From the NCBI GenBank assembly GCA_017613735.1, contig JAGADF010000016.1, forward strand, positions 1 through 64,000: a DNA stretch of 64,000 bases, written 5' to 3'. Under the pieces are notes generated by a model, which saw only the letters and a list, made by a program, of their open reading frames with translations, was not told where the DNA came from and did no database searches. Shown here piece after piece: positions 33,043 through 43,890 of this stretch (positions are counted from its first letter, which is position 1; each line of letters begins with the position of its first letter). The stretch is from Clostridia bacterium. GTDB taxonomy: Bacteria > Bacillota > Clostridia > Oscillospirales > Acutalibacteraceae. A program made the translations under genes and the position numbers.

Positions 33043-33080
33043 CCCCCGAAACGGATTTCCGTTTCGGGGTTGTTTTTTTA
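33043..33080 (+). terminator. Terminator of the glycopolymer operon
   Basis: Perfect 11-pair stem (33044-33054 with 33059-33069), 4-base loop, then a T-run to 33079; the left A-rich flank makes it usable for the convergent ANTAR gene as well. Confidence 0.92.
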
Positions 33081-33680
33081 TGAGTATTTTTTGATAATTT
33101 CTTCTGCGACGACGCGCTTTGAAACACAGCGGTCCATCGCTTCTTTCTCGATATGACGGTGAGCGTCGGGCTCCGCCATTTTTCCCTTGTCTATAAGCAG
33201 CCATTTCGCTTTGTTGACAAGCCGGATTTCCTGCATTTTATCTTCAATCGAAACCGCCTTGCTTTCGAGTCTGGCAACCTTTGATTTCGTAGTTATCATC
33301 CAGTGCAGGGCGTTTAACATACTCTGCTTCGAAATGGGCTTGGGCAGGGTAAACACGCCGTAAGCGGAATTTTTTTCGTATATTTCCTCATACAGCTCAG
33401 CCCTGACAAGCTGAAGGACAACCGTGTTTTTAGCCTCGCCCGAATCAATCGCAAAATCCGTGCCGAAGCCGTCGGCAAGCGGCGAATTGACAATAATAAA
33501 ATCAAAATGTCTTTGCGCCTTGATTCTTCCGGCGGAGCTTATATCGGTTGCAAACTGCACGGGACTGAATAACGCTTCGGAGAGCATTAACGCAGTTTCA
33601 TTATTGAATTTTTCACCTGAGGACACAACGAGTACGCTGTATACACGCTCTTCAAGTTCCGTAATGCTCCCCCCTTTCAA
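33078..33680 (-). CDS. ANTAR-domain antitermination regulator with a degenerate receiver
   Basis: About 195-200 residues: a receiver-like domain (about 12-120) and a C-terminal ANTAR RNA-binding three-helix domain (about 130-195; LVNKAKWLLIDKGKMAEPDAHRHIEKEAMDR). ANTAR proteins bind hexaloop hairpins in leader RNAs and prevent termination. The usual phospho-acceptor Asp is Asn here (FIIVNSPLADGFG), so classical phosphorylation is unlikely. It follows glnA by 16 bases, giving a glnA-ANTAR operon. The start is uncertain: TTG at 33678-33680 lies before the only good ribosome site (AAAGGGGGGAG, 33667-33677), whereas family alignment from memory suggests the chain starts near TELEERVYSV, where only an ATT (33663-33665) is available. 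Probable master regulator of the six leader hairpins nearby. Confidence 0.9.
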   Translation of the reverse strand: MKGGSITELEERVYSVLVVSSGEKFNNETALMLSEALFSPVQFATDISSAGRIKAQRHFDFIIVNSPLADGFGTDFAIDSGEAKNTVVLQLVRAELYEEIYEKNSAYGVFTLPKPISKQSMLNALHWMITTKSKVARLESKAVSIEDKMQEIRLVNKAKWLLIDKGKMAEPDAHRHIEKEAMDRCVSKRVVAEEIIKKYS

Positions 33681-33696
33681 ATGACTTTTGAAAAAC

Positions 33697-34902
33697 TTAT
33701 TTCAGTATTTCAAGTATTCTTTCGGGAATATACTTTTTGATAAACCCGCTTTCAAGCGCAATCGCCTTTGCCTCGTCAAGAGTCGAGGGAAGCTTTTCGA
33801 ACTTTTCAAGCTCTTTTTCATCAGCCGTGAAGAGATTGAAATCGGCTACAAACGGCAGTTCGAGCTTATTTTCAATTCCGTAAATACCGGCGTAAATGAT
33901 TAAAGCGAAAGCGATATACGGATTTACCGTCGGGTCGGGCGAGCGAAGCTCGGCTCTTTTGTATTCGCCGTAGGCGGCGGGTATTCTTACAAGCTGAGAG
34001 CGGTTTTCACTCGACCAGGAAACATATTTGGGAGCCTTGTTATTGCCGAGTCTTTCATAGGATTTTTCCGTCGGGTTAAGAAATGCCGTCATTTCAACAG
34101 CCTTATCAAGAACGCCCGCTATTGTAGAGGGCATAATATTGCTCTCCTTTTCGGACGAAACGGAAAAATTGATATGGAAGCCGTTGCCCGGCAGATTTTC
34201 AAGCGGCTTCGCCGAAAAATCTGCAAAGAGTCCGTTGCGCTTGGCGACAGTATTGACTACCGTCTGGAATGTCATTACGTTGTCCGCCGCGGCAAGCGGG
34301 TCGGAATAACGGAAGTCGATTTCGTTCTGTCCCGGTCCTTCCTCGTGGTGAGAGCTTTCGGGCTTAATGCCCATCTGCTCAAGAGTAAGGCAGATTTCGC
34401 GGCGGATGTTCTCGCCCCTGTCCTGCGGAGCCAGATCCATATATGACGCGTTGTCGTAGGGAATTTTCGTCGGCTCGTCATTTTCGTCGAGCTTAAAGAG
34501 ATAAAACTCCTGCTCGGCGCCGAAACGGAATTCGTAGCCCGCCTCGGTCGCTTTCTCAACCGCCTTTATAAGAATGGTTCTTGTATCGCATTCAAAAGGT
34601 CTTCCGTCGGGATAGGTTATCGAGCAGTACATTCTGACAACCTTGCCGTGCTCCGGTCTCCACGGGAGGACGCAGAGCGTGTCGCAGTCGGGATGAAGAA
34701 GCAAATCCGAATGAATCTGAGCTCCGAAACCCGAAATAGCCGAGCCGTCTATGGTAATTCCGAATTCAAAGGCGCGCGGCAGTTCATCGGCTAAAATCGA
34801 AATATTCTTCTGTCTGCCGAATACGTCGCAGAATGCAAGACGGACAAATTTGACATCCTCCTCAACGCAGAACTGCATAACCTCATCCTTGGTATATTTC
34901 AT
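33697..34902 (-). CDS. glnA: Glutamine synthetase type I, shortened C-terminus
   Basis: Makes glutamine from glutamate, ammonia and ATP. Active-site landmarks: RFGAEQEFYLFKL, the SSHHEEGPGQNEIDFRY metal/ATP region, NGFHINFSV, and NRSQLVRIPA with ELRSPDPTVNPY. The start is the ATG at 34900-34902 with AAAGAAGG before it, giving 401 residues; an in-frame start 48 bases upstream lies in the leader. Type I enzymes are usually about 440-445 residues. Here the chain ends ...KKYIPERILEILK, without the last 25-30 residues that form the inter-ring C-terminal helix. First gene of an operon with the ANTAR regulator, and preceded by an ANTAR-type hairpin leader. Confidence 0.94.
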   Translation of the reverse strand: MKYTKDEVMQFCVEEDVKFVRLAFCDVFGRQKNISILADELPRAFEFGITIDGSAISGFGAQIHSDLLLHPDCDTLCVLPWRPEHGKVVRMYCSITYPDGRPFECDTRTILIKAVEKATEAGYEFRFGAEQEFYLFKLDENDEPTKIPYDNASYMDLAPQDRGENIRREICLTLEQMGIKPESSHHEEGPGQNEIDFRYSDPLAAADNVMTFQTVVNTVAKRNGLFADFSAKPLENLPGNGFHINFSVSSEKESNIMPSTIAGVLDKAVEMTAFLNPTEKSYERLGNNKAPKYVSWSSENRSQLVRIPAAYGEYKRAELRSPDPTVNPYIAFALIIYAGIYGIENKLELPFVADFNLFTADEKELEKFEKLPSTLDEAKAIALESGFIKKYIPERILEILK

Positions 34903-34916
34903 ACTGGTACCTTCTT

Positions 34917-35016
34917 TCAAAGTAAAAATGCGCCCATTAAAAGCGGACACCTGCCCGAAATTAACGAACGCCTTTGCTCATATAATAAATATACAATATC
35001 TGTTTTTTTGTGTCAA
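34917..35016 (-). promoter_or_regulatory. glnA promoter and ANTAR-type leader
   Basis: Promoter on the minus strand: TTGACA (35011-35016), 17 bases, TATATT (34988-34993). A few bases into the RNA lies the hairpin GAGC-[AAAGGC]-GTTC at 34966-34979, whose hexaloop has A at position 1 and G at position 4. It is followed by a second small hairpin CGGG-[CAGGTG]-TCCG (34943-34956) and an overlapping terminator-like stem GTGTCC/GGGCGC ending in ATTTTTAC (about 34923-34951). The arrangement (hairpin 1, hairpin 2 overlapping a terminator) is that of known ANTAR antiterminators. The second loop does not fit the A1/G4 rule well. Confidence 0.7.
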
Positions 35017-35027
35017 GAAAAAACTTA

Positions 35028-35056
35028 TTGACAAATATAAAAAAAGGGTGTAACAT
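35028..35056 (+). promoter_or_regulatory. Promoter of gdhA
   Basis: TTGACA (35028-35033), 17 bases, TAACAT (35051-35056). Its -35 box is only 11 bases from the -35 box of the divergent glnA promoter. Confidence 0.75.
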
Positions 35057-35058
35057 AG

Positions 35059-36483
<1,425 letters not shown>

Positions 36484-36487
36484 TTAA

Positions 36488-36593
36488 CGCCAATCTGACA
36501 AGAAGCTATTGGCGAAACATCGTCATAGTGATACAACCCAAGGCAAGGGCGTCATTGGTGGAAACATCAATGGTGCCCTTCGCTCATTTTTTC
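36488..36593 (+). promoter_or_regulatory. Internal ANTAR-type attenuator downstream of gdhA
   Basis: After the gdhA stop come a 7-pair hairpin (36488-36494 with 36508-36514), then CCAAGGC-[AAGGGC]-GTCaTTGG (36538-36558; hexaloop A1/G4, one bulged A), which overlaps a 14-pair terminator stem (36547-36560 with 36565-36578) with a GAAA loop and the T-run ending at 36593. I see no convincing promoter between gdhA and this element, so it seems to regulate read-through from gdhA into the 55-residue gene and perhaps pyrG. Confidence 0.8.
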
Positions 36594-36604
36594 GGAGGTT
36601 TATT

Positions 36605-36772
36605 ATGAAAACAGAAACAATTTTTTCACCGATTTTTCATATGATAGAGATTAATGAAATAGCGCAAGGAGATAACAGCGTTATTCACCCGAAAAATCCC
36701 AACGGTCAGTTTATCAATTCCGGCAGGGACGATATATGTGAATACTGCTTTAACACGACTTCCTGGGATTAA
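36605..36772 (+). CDS. 55-residue protein of unknown function under a nitrogen-type attenuator
   Basis: A short open frame starting at ATG 36605, 5 bases after CGGAGG, directly behind the attenuator T-run. The product has 55 residues: a hydrophobic N-terminal part (MKTETIFSPIFHMIEINEIA), a polar middle (IHPKNPNGQFINSG) and a tail with CEYC (Cys45, Cys48) and an aromatic end. Not a signal peptide and no membrane helix. I recognise no family. The strong ribosome site and dedicated leader argue that it is real. Its stop is 9 bases from the pyrG start. It may be a small effector of nitrogen enzymes or a metal-binding peptide, which is speculation. Confidence 0.7.
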   Translation: MKTETIFSPIFHMIEINEIAQGDNSVIHPKNPNGQFINSGRDDICEYCFNTTSWD

Positions 36773-38386
<1,614 letters not shown>

Positions 38387-38389
38387 AAG

Positions 38390-39184
38390 ATGAAATTTAC
38401 TAAAATGCAGGGGCTCGGGAACGATTACCTTTACGTTTACGGTATAGTTCCCGAAAATATAAAGGAGCTGTGCATAAAGTTTTCCGACCGACATTTCGGC
38501 GCGGGAAGCGACGGGATGATATACATATCGCCGTCTGAAATCGCCGACTTTAAAATGAGGATTTTTAACGCCGACGGCAGCGAAGCAAAAATGTGCGGCA
38601 ACGGTATAAGATGCGTAGGCAAATATGTTTACGACAAAAACTATACCCGTAAAACCGAAATAACGGTCGAAACTCTTTCGGGCGTTAAAACGCTTAAACT
38701 TTCGGTTTCTGACGGAAAGGTAACCGAAGCGACCGTCGATATGGGAAAGGCGAAAACCTCCGACGAAAAAAATATTGAAATCGACGGCGGACTCTTTTCG
38801 TTTGTTCCCGTATCTGTCGGCAATCCGCACGCCGTTTTCTTCACTGACAGTATAAAAGAAATCGAGCTTGAAAAAATCGGGCCGAAAATAGAGCATAACA
38901 GATTATTCCCCGACGGAGTAAACGCCGAATTTGTTCAGGTGCTCTCCCCCGATAAAATACAGATGAGAGTCTGGGAACGCGGAAGCGGAATCACCCTCGC
39001 CTGCGGTACCGGCTCATGCGCCAGTGTCGCCGCCTGCGTTAAAAAGGGATTTTGCAAAGCGGGCGAACCCGTAACAGTCATACTTGACGGCGGGGAATTG
39101 AAGATTACCGTTTCAGACGATTTCAGCGTTAAAATGACAGGCCCCGCCGAAACGGTTTATGAGGGAGAAAGCGTAATATGTTAA
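38390..39184 (+). CDS. dapF: Diaminopimelate epimerase
   Basis: Interconverts LL- and meso-diaminopimelate without a cofactor. 264 residues with the two catalytic cysteines: Cys69 in KMCGNGIRCVGK and Cys205 in TLACGTGSCAS. The N-terminal FTKMQGLGNDYLYV is typical. Starts 3 bases after pyrG and overlaps dapL by 7 bases; together with dapL it gives the second half of the aminotransferase route to meso-DAP. Confidence 0.96.
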   Translation: MKFTKMQGLGNDYLYVYGIVPENIKELCIKFSDRHFGAGSDGMIYISPSEIADFKMRIFNADGSEAKMCGNGIRCVGKYVYDKNYTRKTEITVETLSGVKTLKLSVSDGKVTEATVDMGKAKTSDEKNIEIDGGLFSFVPVSVGNPHAVFFTDSIKEIELEKIGPKIEHNRLFPDGVNAEFVQVLSPDKIQMRVWERGSGITLACGTGSCASVAACVKKGFCKAGEPVTVILDGGELKITVSDDFSVKMTGPAETVYEGESVIC

Positions 39185-40368
39185 AGCCGAATGCCAATTA
39201 TGCAAAACTGAATGAATCCTATCTGTTTTTTAATATTGCCCGGAAGGTTAAGGCATATCAGCAAAAAAATCCCAACAAAAAGCTTTTACACCTCGGCATA
39301 GGCGACGTCTCGCTTCCGCTTTGCGAAGCGGTTATAAACGAACTTCACAACGCCGTAAACGAGCAATCGGACGAAAAGACCTTTCACGGCTATATGCCCG
39401 AATGCGGCGCGCCTTTTTTAAGAGAAAGAATATCGGATTATTACAAAAGCAAGGGCATTGAAATCGAGCCCGACGAGGTTTTTGTTTCAAGCGGAGCGAG
39501 CGACGAATTAGGCGATATTCAGGACTTGTTTGACAAAAGCAGTAACGCGCTCATAATCGAGCCCGCCTACCCCGCTTACGTTGACGCGAATACAATGGCG
39601 GGAAGAGAAATAATCCATTTCCCCTCGGGCGAAAAGGACCGTTTTGCGCCTTATCCCGACAAAAATGTTAAAGCCGATATTATCTATATCTGTTCGCCGA
39701 ACAACCCGACGGGCGCGGTTTTTACAAGGGAAAAGCTTGCGTCGTGGGTTGAATATGCAAACAAAAACGGCTCTGTTATTCTTTTTGACGCGGCTTATGA
39801 AGCGTTTATTGAGGACGAGGAAATACCGCACAGTATTTTCGAAATTGACGGCGCGAGAAGCTGCGCAATTGAAATCTGTTCGCTTTCAAAAACCGCTGGA
39901 TTTACGGGCACAAGGCTCGGCTATACAATAATCCCTAAAGACCTTGAAAAGCAGGGTATGAACCTGAACGCCATGTGGGTAAGAAACCGCACCACAAAGA
40001 CAAACGGCGTTTCATATATCATTCAGAAGGGCGCGGCGGCTGTTTTTACGCCCGAAGGGCAGAAACAGATTAAAGAAAATATAAATGTATATAAGCATAA
40101 CGCAAAAATACTTGCGGACGCATTTGACAGTATAGGTCTTTGGTATTGCGGAGGTAAAAATGCGCCGTATCTTTGGGTAAAATGTCCCGACGGTATGAAA
40201 AGCTGGGAGTTTTTCGATTATCTTTTAAATGAACTCCAGATTATCGGTACGCCGGGCGTCGGCTTCGGCAAAAACGCCGACGGCTATTTCCGTTTTACGT
40301 CATTCGGAAGCAAAGAGGAAACCCTCCTCGCCGCCGAAAGAATAAAGACTTTTTTGAAAAACGCTTAA
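39178..40368 (+). CDS. dapL: LL-diaminopimelate aminotransferase
   Basis: PLP enzyme that converts tetrahydrodipicolinate to LL-DAP in one step with glutamate as amino donor. 396 residues. The N-terminus NANYAKLNESYLFFNIARKV and the HLGIGDVSLPLCEAV segment are those of DapL; PLP residues include CSPNNPTGA, LFDAAYEAFI and the Lys in SLSKTAGFTGTRLGY. It overlaps dapF, so the two act in series. The window also encodes Ddh, an alternative that uses free ammonium. Ends at a hairpin before guaA. Confidence 0.96.
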   Translation: MLKPNANYAKLNESYLFFNIARKVKAYQQKNPNKKLLHLGIGDVSLPLCEAVINELHNAVNEQSDEKTFHGYMPECGAPFLRERISDYYKSKGIEIEPDEVFVSSGASDELGDIQDLFDKSSNALIIEPAYPAYVDANTMAGREIIHFPSGEKDRFAPYPDKNVKADIIYICSPNNPTGAVFTREKLASWVEYANKNGSVILFDAAYEAFIEDEEIPHSIFEIDGARSCAIEICSLSKTAGFTGTRLGYTIIPKDLEKQGMNLNAMWVRNRTTKTNGVSYIIQKGAAAVFTPEGQKQIKENINVYKHNAKILADAFDSIGLWYCGGKNAPYLWVKCPDGMKSWEFFDYLLNELQIIGTPGVGFGKNADGYFRFTSFGSKEETLLAAERIKTFLKNA

Positions 40369-40383
40369 ATCCGTAATAAGAAA

Positions 40384-40426
40384 AAGCGTGTATTTCTCTT
40401 GAAATACACGCTTAATTTGCTATAAT
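40384..40426 (+). promoter_or_regulatory. Overlapping dapL hairpin and guaA promoter
   Basis: A perfect 13-pair hairpin (40384-40396 with 40401-40413) lacks a strong T-run on the plus strand. It overlaps a promoter: TTGAAA (40399-40404), 16 bases, TATAAT (40421-40426), which drives guaA. Confidence 0.75.
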
Positions 40427-40454
40427 GTAAATATCAAATTTTCGGGAGAAAAAT

Positions 40455-41981
40455 ATGGAAAAGATTTTAGTTCTTGATTTCGGCGGTCAGTATAATCAGT
40501 TAATCGCAAGACGCGTGCGCGACCACAGGGTTTTTGCGGAAATTCTGCCTTATACGACCGACCTCGAAACCATAAGGAAAAATAAGTACAAAGGTATTAT
40601 TTTTACGGGCGGGCCCAATTCCGTTTTCGATATGTCCTCGCCTCATTACAGCCGCGATATTCTTAATCTGGGAATCCCCGTTCTCGGTATCTGCTACGGC
40701 TGTCAGCTAATAGCGTGGATGGAAAACGGCGTTGTTTCAACCGCGCCAGTTTCCGAATACGGTAAAATCGAGCTTACCGCGAAGAATTCTCCGCTTTTCC
40801 ATAATATTCCCGAAAAATCTATCGTATGGATGAGCCATACCGACTATATCTCCTCTGCTCCCGAAGGGTATGATATTATTGCTGTCACTCCCGACTGCCC
40901 GTGCGCGGCTATGGAGAATAAAAAGAAGAATATCTACGCCGTTCAGTTTCATCCCGAAGTCACTCACAGCGAATACGGCGACCGGATTTTGTATAATTTC
41001 CTTTATAACGTCTGCGACTGCAGGGGCGACTGGGTTATGGACAGCTTTATCGATTCAACGGTCAAAAAATTAAGAGAGCATATAGGCGATAAAAACGTCA
41101 TTCTCGGTCTTTCGGGCGGCGTTGACAGCTCGGTCGCGGCGGCTCTTCTTTCAAAGGCTGTCGGCAAACAGCTGACCTGCGTTTTCGTTGACCAGGGACT
41201 TATGAGAAAAGACGAAGGCGACTTCGTTGAAAAGACTTTCACCTCGCTTTTTGATATGAATTTTGTCCGCGTAAACTGCGGCGAGCTGTTCCTCGAAAAA
41301 TTAAAAGGCGTTACCGACCCCGAGCAGAAACGAAAGATAATCGGCGCGGAATTTTTCAACGTTTTCTGGAACGAAATTCGAAAGCAGAACGACAAAGGCT
41401 TTTTCGCGCAGGGCACTATTTACCCCGACTGCATCGAATCGGGCAAGGGCGACGCCGACGTAATCAAAACCCATCACAACAGAGTAAAAACTCCCGACGA
41501 CGTTGAATTTTTAGGCATAATCGAGCCGCTTGCGGATTTGTTCAAGGACGAGGTAAGGCGCGTCGGCGAAAAACTCGGCATTCCGCGCGAGCTTGTATGG
41601 CGCCAGCCGTTCCCAGGTCCCGGACTCGGCGTGCGCATAATCGGCGAAATAACAAAGGAAAAAGTCGCTCTTCTTCAGGAAGCGGATTTCGTGCTCCGCG
41701 ACGAGATGGCAAGAAACGGCTATGAGAGTAAAATGTCACAGTTTTTCTGCGTTCTTCCCGACGTTAAAACCGTCGGCGTAATGGGTGACCACAGAACGTA
41801 CGAAAATCTTGTAATCATCCGCGCCGTCACGACAGACGACTTTATGACGGCGGACTGGGCGAAAATCCCGTATGACATTCTCGCAAAGGTCTCCAACCGC
41901 ATCACAAACGAGGTTAAAGGCATAAACCGCGTAGTCTATGACATAACCTCAAAACCCCCCGCGACGGTTGAATATGAATAA
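40455..41981 (+). CDS. guaA: GMP synthase (glutamine-hydrolysing)
   Basis: Aminates XMP to GMP. 508 residues: amidotransferase domain with nucleophile Cys80 in LGICYGCQ and QFHPEVTHSEYG, ATP pyrophosphatase domain with the P-loop GLSGGVDSSVAA, and the C-terminal dimerisation domain ending TSKPPATVEYE, a standard GuaA end. Own promoter and ribosome site CGGGAG. Another glutamine user in the nitrogen region. Confidence 0.97.
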   Translation: MEKILVLDFGGQYNQLIARRVRDHRVFAEILPYTTDLETIRKNKYKGIIFTGGPNSVFDMSSPHYSRDILNLGIPVLGICYGCQLIAWMENGVVSTAPVSEYGKIELTAKNSPLFHNIPEKSIVWMSHTDYISSAPEGYDIIAVTPDCPCAAMENKKKNIYAVQFHPEVTHSEYGDRILYNFLYNVCDCRGDWVMDSFIDSTVKKLREHIGDKNVILGLSGGVDSSVAAALLSKAVGKQLTCVFVDQGLMRKDEGDFVEKTFTSLFDMNFVRVNCGELFLEKLKGVTDPEQKRKIIGAEFFNVFWNEIRKQNDKGFFAQGTIYPDCIESGKGDADVIKTHHNRVKTPDDVEFLGIIEPLADLFKDEVRRVGEKLGIPRELVWRQPFPGPGLGVRIIGEITKEKVALLQEADFVLRDEMARNGYESKMSQFFCVLPDVKTVGVMGDHRTYENLVIIRAVTTDDFMTADWAKIPYDILAKVSNRITNEVKGINRVVYDITSKPPATVEYE

Positions 41982-41990
41982 AACCAATAA

Positions 41991-42020
41991 AAAGGAACTG
42001 CGAATTGCAGTTCCTTTTTT
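41991..42020 (+). terminator. Bidirectional terminator between guaA and asnB
   Basis: Perfect 11-pair stem (41991-42001 with 42007-42017), 5-base loop, T-run on the right and A-run on the left. Confidence 0.92.
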
Positions 42021-42036
42021 ATTCATCAAATTCTTT

Positions 42037-43620
42037 TTATTTTCCGCTGTCGCCGTAGTTTGAAAGCACTCTTGCCGACGGGTCGTTGACATCGCAGCCC
42101 TCCCAGGATTTGTTGGGCATCCAGAAATCGACTATCATCTGCGACTGGTCGGGATAATATTTCTCAAATATATCTCTGTAAAGCAGGGATTCCTTTGTGA
42201 ACGGCTTTGCGTGAGAGTATTTTTCACAACCGTCTCTGAACTGCTCGTCCGTATAAACGGTTTCGGCGTATTCCTTTAGATAGTCGACCATCGAATGACC
42301 TACCGCATCCGAGAACGCCGCCTTTTCACGCCAGAGAATTTCGTCGGGAAGATAACCGAGTCCCTCAAAGGCGTGGCGCAGAAGATACTTGCCTTTGCCG
42401 TAAGTATTCATCTTGATTTTCGGGTCAAGAGCCATTACGTAATCGACAAAATCAAGGTCGCCGAAGGGCACTCTTGCCTCAAGCGAGTTTACCGAAATAC
42501 AGCGGTCGGCACGAAGCACGTCATACATATGAAGCTCGTGCAGGCGCTTTTCTGCTTCTCTCTGAAATTCCTCCGCAGACGGAGCAAAATCGGTGTATTT
42601 ATAGCCGAAAAGCTCGTCGGAAATTTCGCCCGTAAGAAGTACGCGCAAATCGGTTGTTTCGTGTATCGCCTTGCAGATAAGATACATTCCCATACTCGCA
42701 CGGATGGTTGTAATATCAAAGGTGCCGAGCATTTTTATAACGTCCTCAAGCGAGGAAATAACTTCGTCGGGAGTCATAAAAATTTCGGTGTGGTCGCTGC
42801 CTATGTAGTCGGCAACCTGCTTTGCGTATTTAAGGTCGATGGCGTCCTCGCTCATACCTATCGCAAAGGTTTTAATCGGCTTTTGCTCCTTTTTCGCCGC
42901 TATTGCGCAGACAAGCGAGGAATCAAGGCCGCCCGACAAAAGAAAGCCGACCTTGGCATCGGAAACAAGCCTTTTTTCAACGCCCGCAACAAGCTTTTCA
43001 CGGATGTTTTTACAGGCGGTTTCAACGTCGTCGTGACAAACACATTCAACCTTTGAAATGTCATTGTAGCAAACAAATTCGCCGTTTTTATAATAATGTC
43101 CGGGCGGGAAGGGACGAATTTCCCCTGCAAGCCCGACGAGGTTTTTCGCCTCGCTGGCGAAGACTATATAACCCTTGCTGTCGTAGCCGTAGTAAAGCGG
43201 ACGGATGCCTATAGGATCTCTCGCTGCTATGTACTCGCCTTCTGTCCCGTCATAGATAATCAGCGCAAACTCGGCGTCCATTTTTTTGAACATTTCCAAA
43301 CCGTATTCGCGGTACATGGGCAAAAGGATTTCGCAGTCGCTGTCGCTTTTAAAGGTATAACCCTTTTTTATAAGCTCATCCTTTTCCTTCTGAAAGCCGT
43401 AAAGCTCGCCGTTGCAGACAACGTAGTTCCCGTCCATTTCAAACGGCTGCATACCCTCGTCATGAAGTCCCATAATCGCAAGACGGTGAAAGCCTAACAA
43501 TCCTTTCCCCGTATCAATGATACGGCTGTCGTCGGGTCCTCTTGACTTTGTTTTTTCAAAGCCTTGTTTAAATAAATCAAAACAGGCACCGTCAGAACAG
43601 TAACCCATAATAGAACACAT
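42037..43620 (-). CDS. asnB: Asparagine synthetase B (glutamine-hydrolysing)
   Basis: Makes asparagine from aspartate and glutamine. 527 residues. Cys2 (MCSIMGYCSDG) is the class II amidotransferase nucleophile after Met removal; RGPDDSR and VVCNGELYG belong to that domain. The synthetase domain has the pyrophosphate loop LLSGGLDSSLVCA and the conserved GEISDELFGY. Preceded by GGAGGT and by a T-box leader whose candidate specifier codon is AAC (Asn), so its expression should respond to uncharged tRNA-Asn. Confidence 0.96.
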   Translation of the reverse strand: MCSIMGYCSDGACFDLFKQGFEKTKSRGPDDSRIIDTGKGLLGFHRLAIMGLHDEGMQPFEMDGNYVVCNGELYGFQKEKDELIKKGYTFKSDSDCEILLPMYREYGLEMFKKMDAEFALIIYDGTEGEYIAARDPIGIRPLYYGYDSKGYIVFASEAKNLVGLAGEIRPFPPGHYYKNGEFVCYNDISKVECVCHDDVETACKNIREKLVAGVEKRLVSDAKVGFLLSGGLDSSLVCAIAAKKEQKPIKTFAIGMSEDAIDLKYAKQVADYIGSDHTEIFMTPDEVISSLEDVIKMLGTFDITTIRASMGMYLICKAIHETTDLRVLLTGEISDELFGYKYTDFAPSAEEFQREAEKRLHELHMYDVLRADRCISVNSLEARVPFGDLDFVDYVMALDPKIKMNTYGKGKYLLRHAFEGLGYLPDEILWREKAAFSDAVGHSMVDYLKEYAETVYTDEQFRDGCEKYSHAKPFTKESLLYRDIFEKYYPDQSQMIVDFWMPNKSWEGCDVNDPSARVLSNYGDSGK

Positions 43621-43836
43621 AGAAATACCTCCGTAAAGTAAGTAATTCAGCCTACAACAGGGCGATGCTGTTATCGCGGTGCCACCTGCATTTTTCTCTT
43701 TTTAACGCTCCGAACAGAGCTTGCTATTTAACGCATAACCTACGGCGCACCTACTTGTTTTCACTTTCGGCTTGCTGCTTGAAAAGTGTTATTCGTCCGA
43801 ATTCGTTATACGGCTTTCACCTTGCCCGTACTCTCT
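43621..43836 (-). promoter_or_regulatory. T-box riboswitch, asparagine specificity
   Basis: The RNA contains AGGTGGCACCGCG (43675-43687), the T-box that pairs with the free CCA end of uncharged tRNA. Upstream is a Stem I region starting CAGAGAGTACGGGC, and a candidate specifier loop GAAT-AAC-ACTT with AAC at 43788-43790, an Asn codon that fits the asnB gene. After the T-box I find only a weak 5-pair hairpin and no T-run before the ribosome site, so an intrinsic terminator is not evident; control may be translational or the terminator is unusual. Confidence 0.88.
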
Positions 43837-43842
43837 GAAAAC

Positions 43843-43871
43843 GTTTTATCGGATTACTTCTCTTTTCTCAA
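43843..43871 (-). promoter_or_regulatory. Promoter of asnB
   Basis: Minus strand TTGAGA (43866-43871), 17 bases, TAAAAC (43843-43848). The start of transcription would be about 7 bases before the T-box Stem I. Confidence 0.6.
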
Positions 43872-43890
43872 ACGCATTTATTATTAGTTG

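Noticed and set aside
36509..36604. Longer N-terminus for the 55-residue gene starting at 36509
   Set aside because: It would translate the attenuator; the ATG at 36605 follows a clear CGGAGG.
42295..43056. Open frame of 253 codons on the plus strand
   Set aside because: Antisense to asnB; low-complexity basic product with no family features.
43675..43687. Reading the asnB leader as another ANTAR target
   Set aside because: It contains the conserved T-box AGGTGGCACCGCG and an Asn specifier, and no A1/G4 hexaloop hairpin with overlapping terminator.
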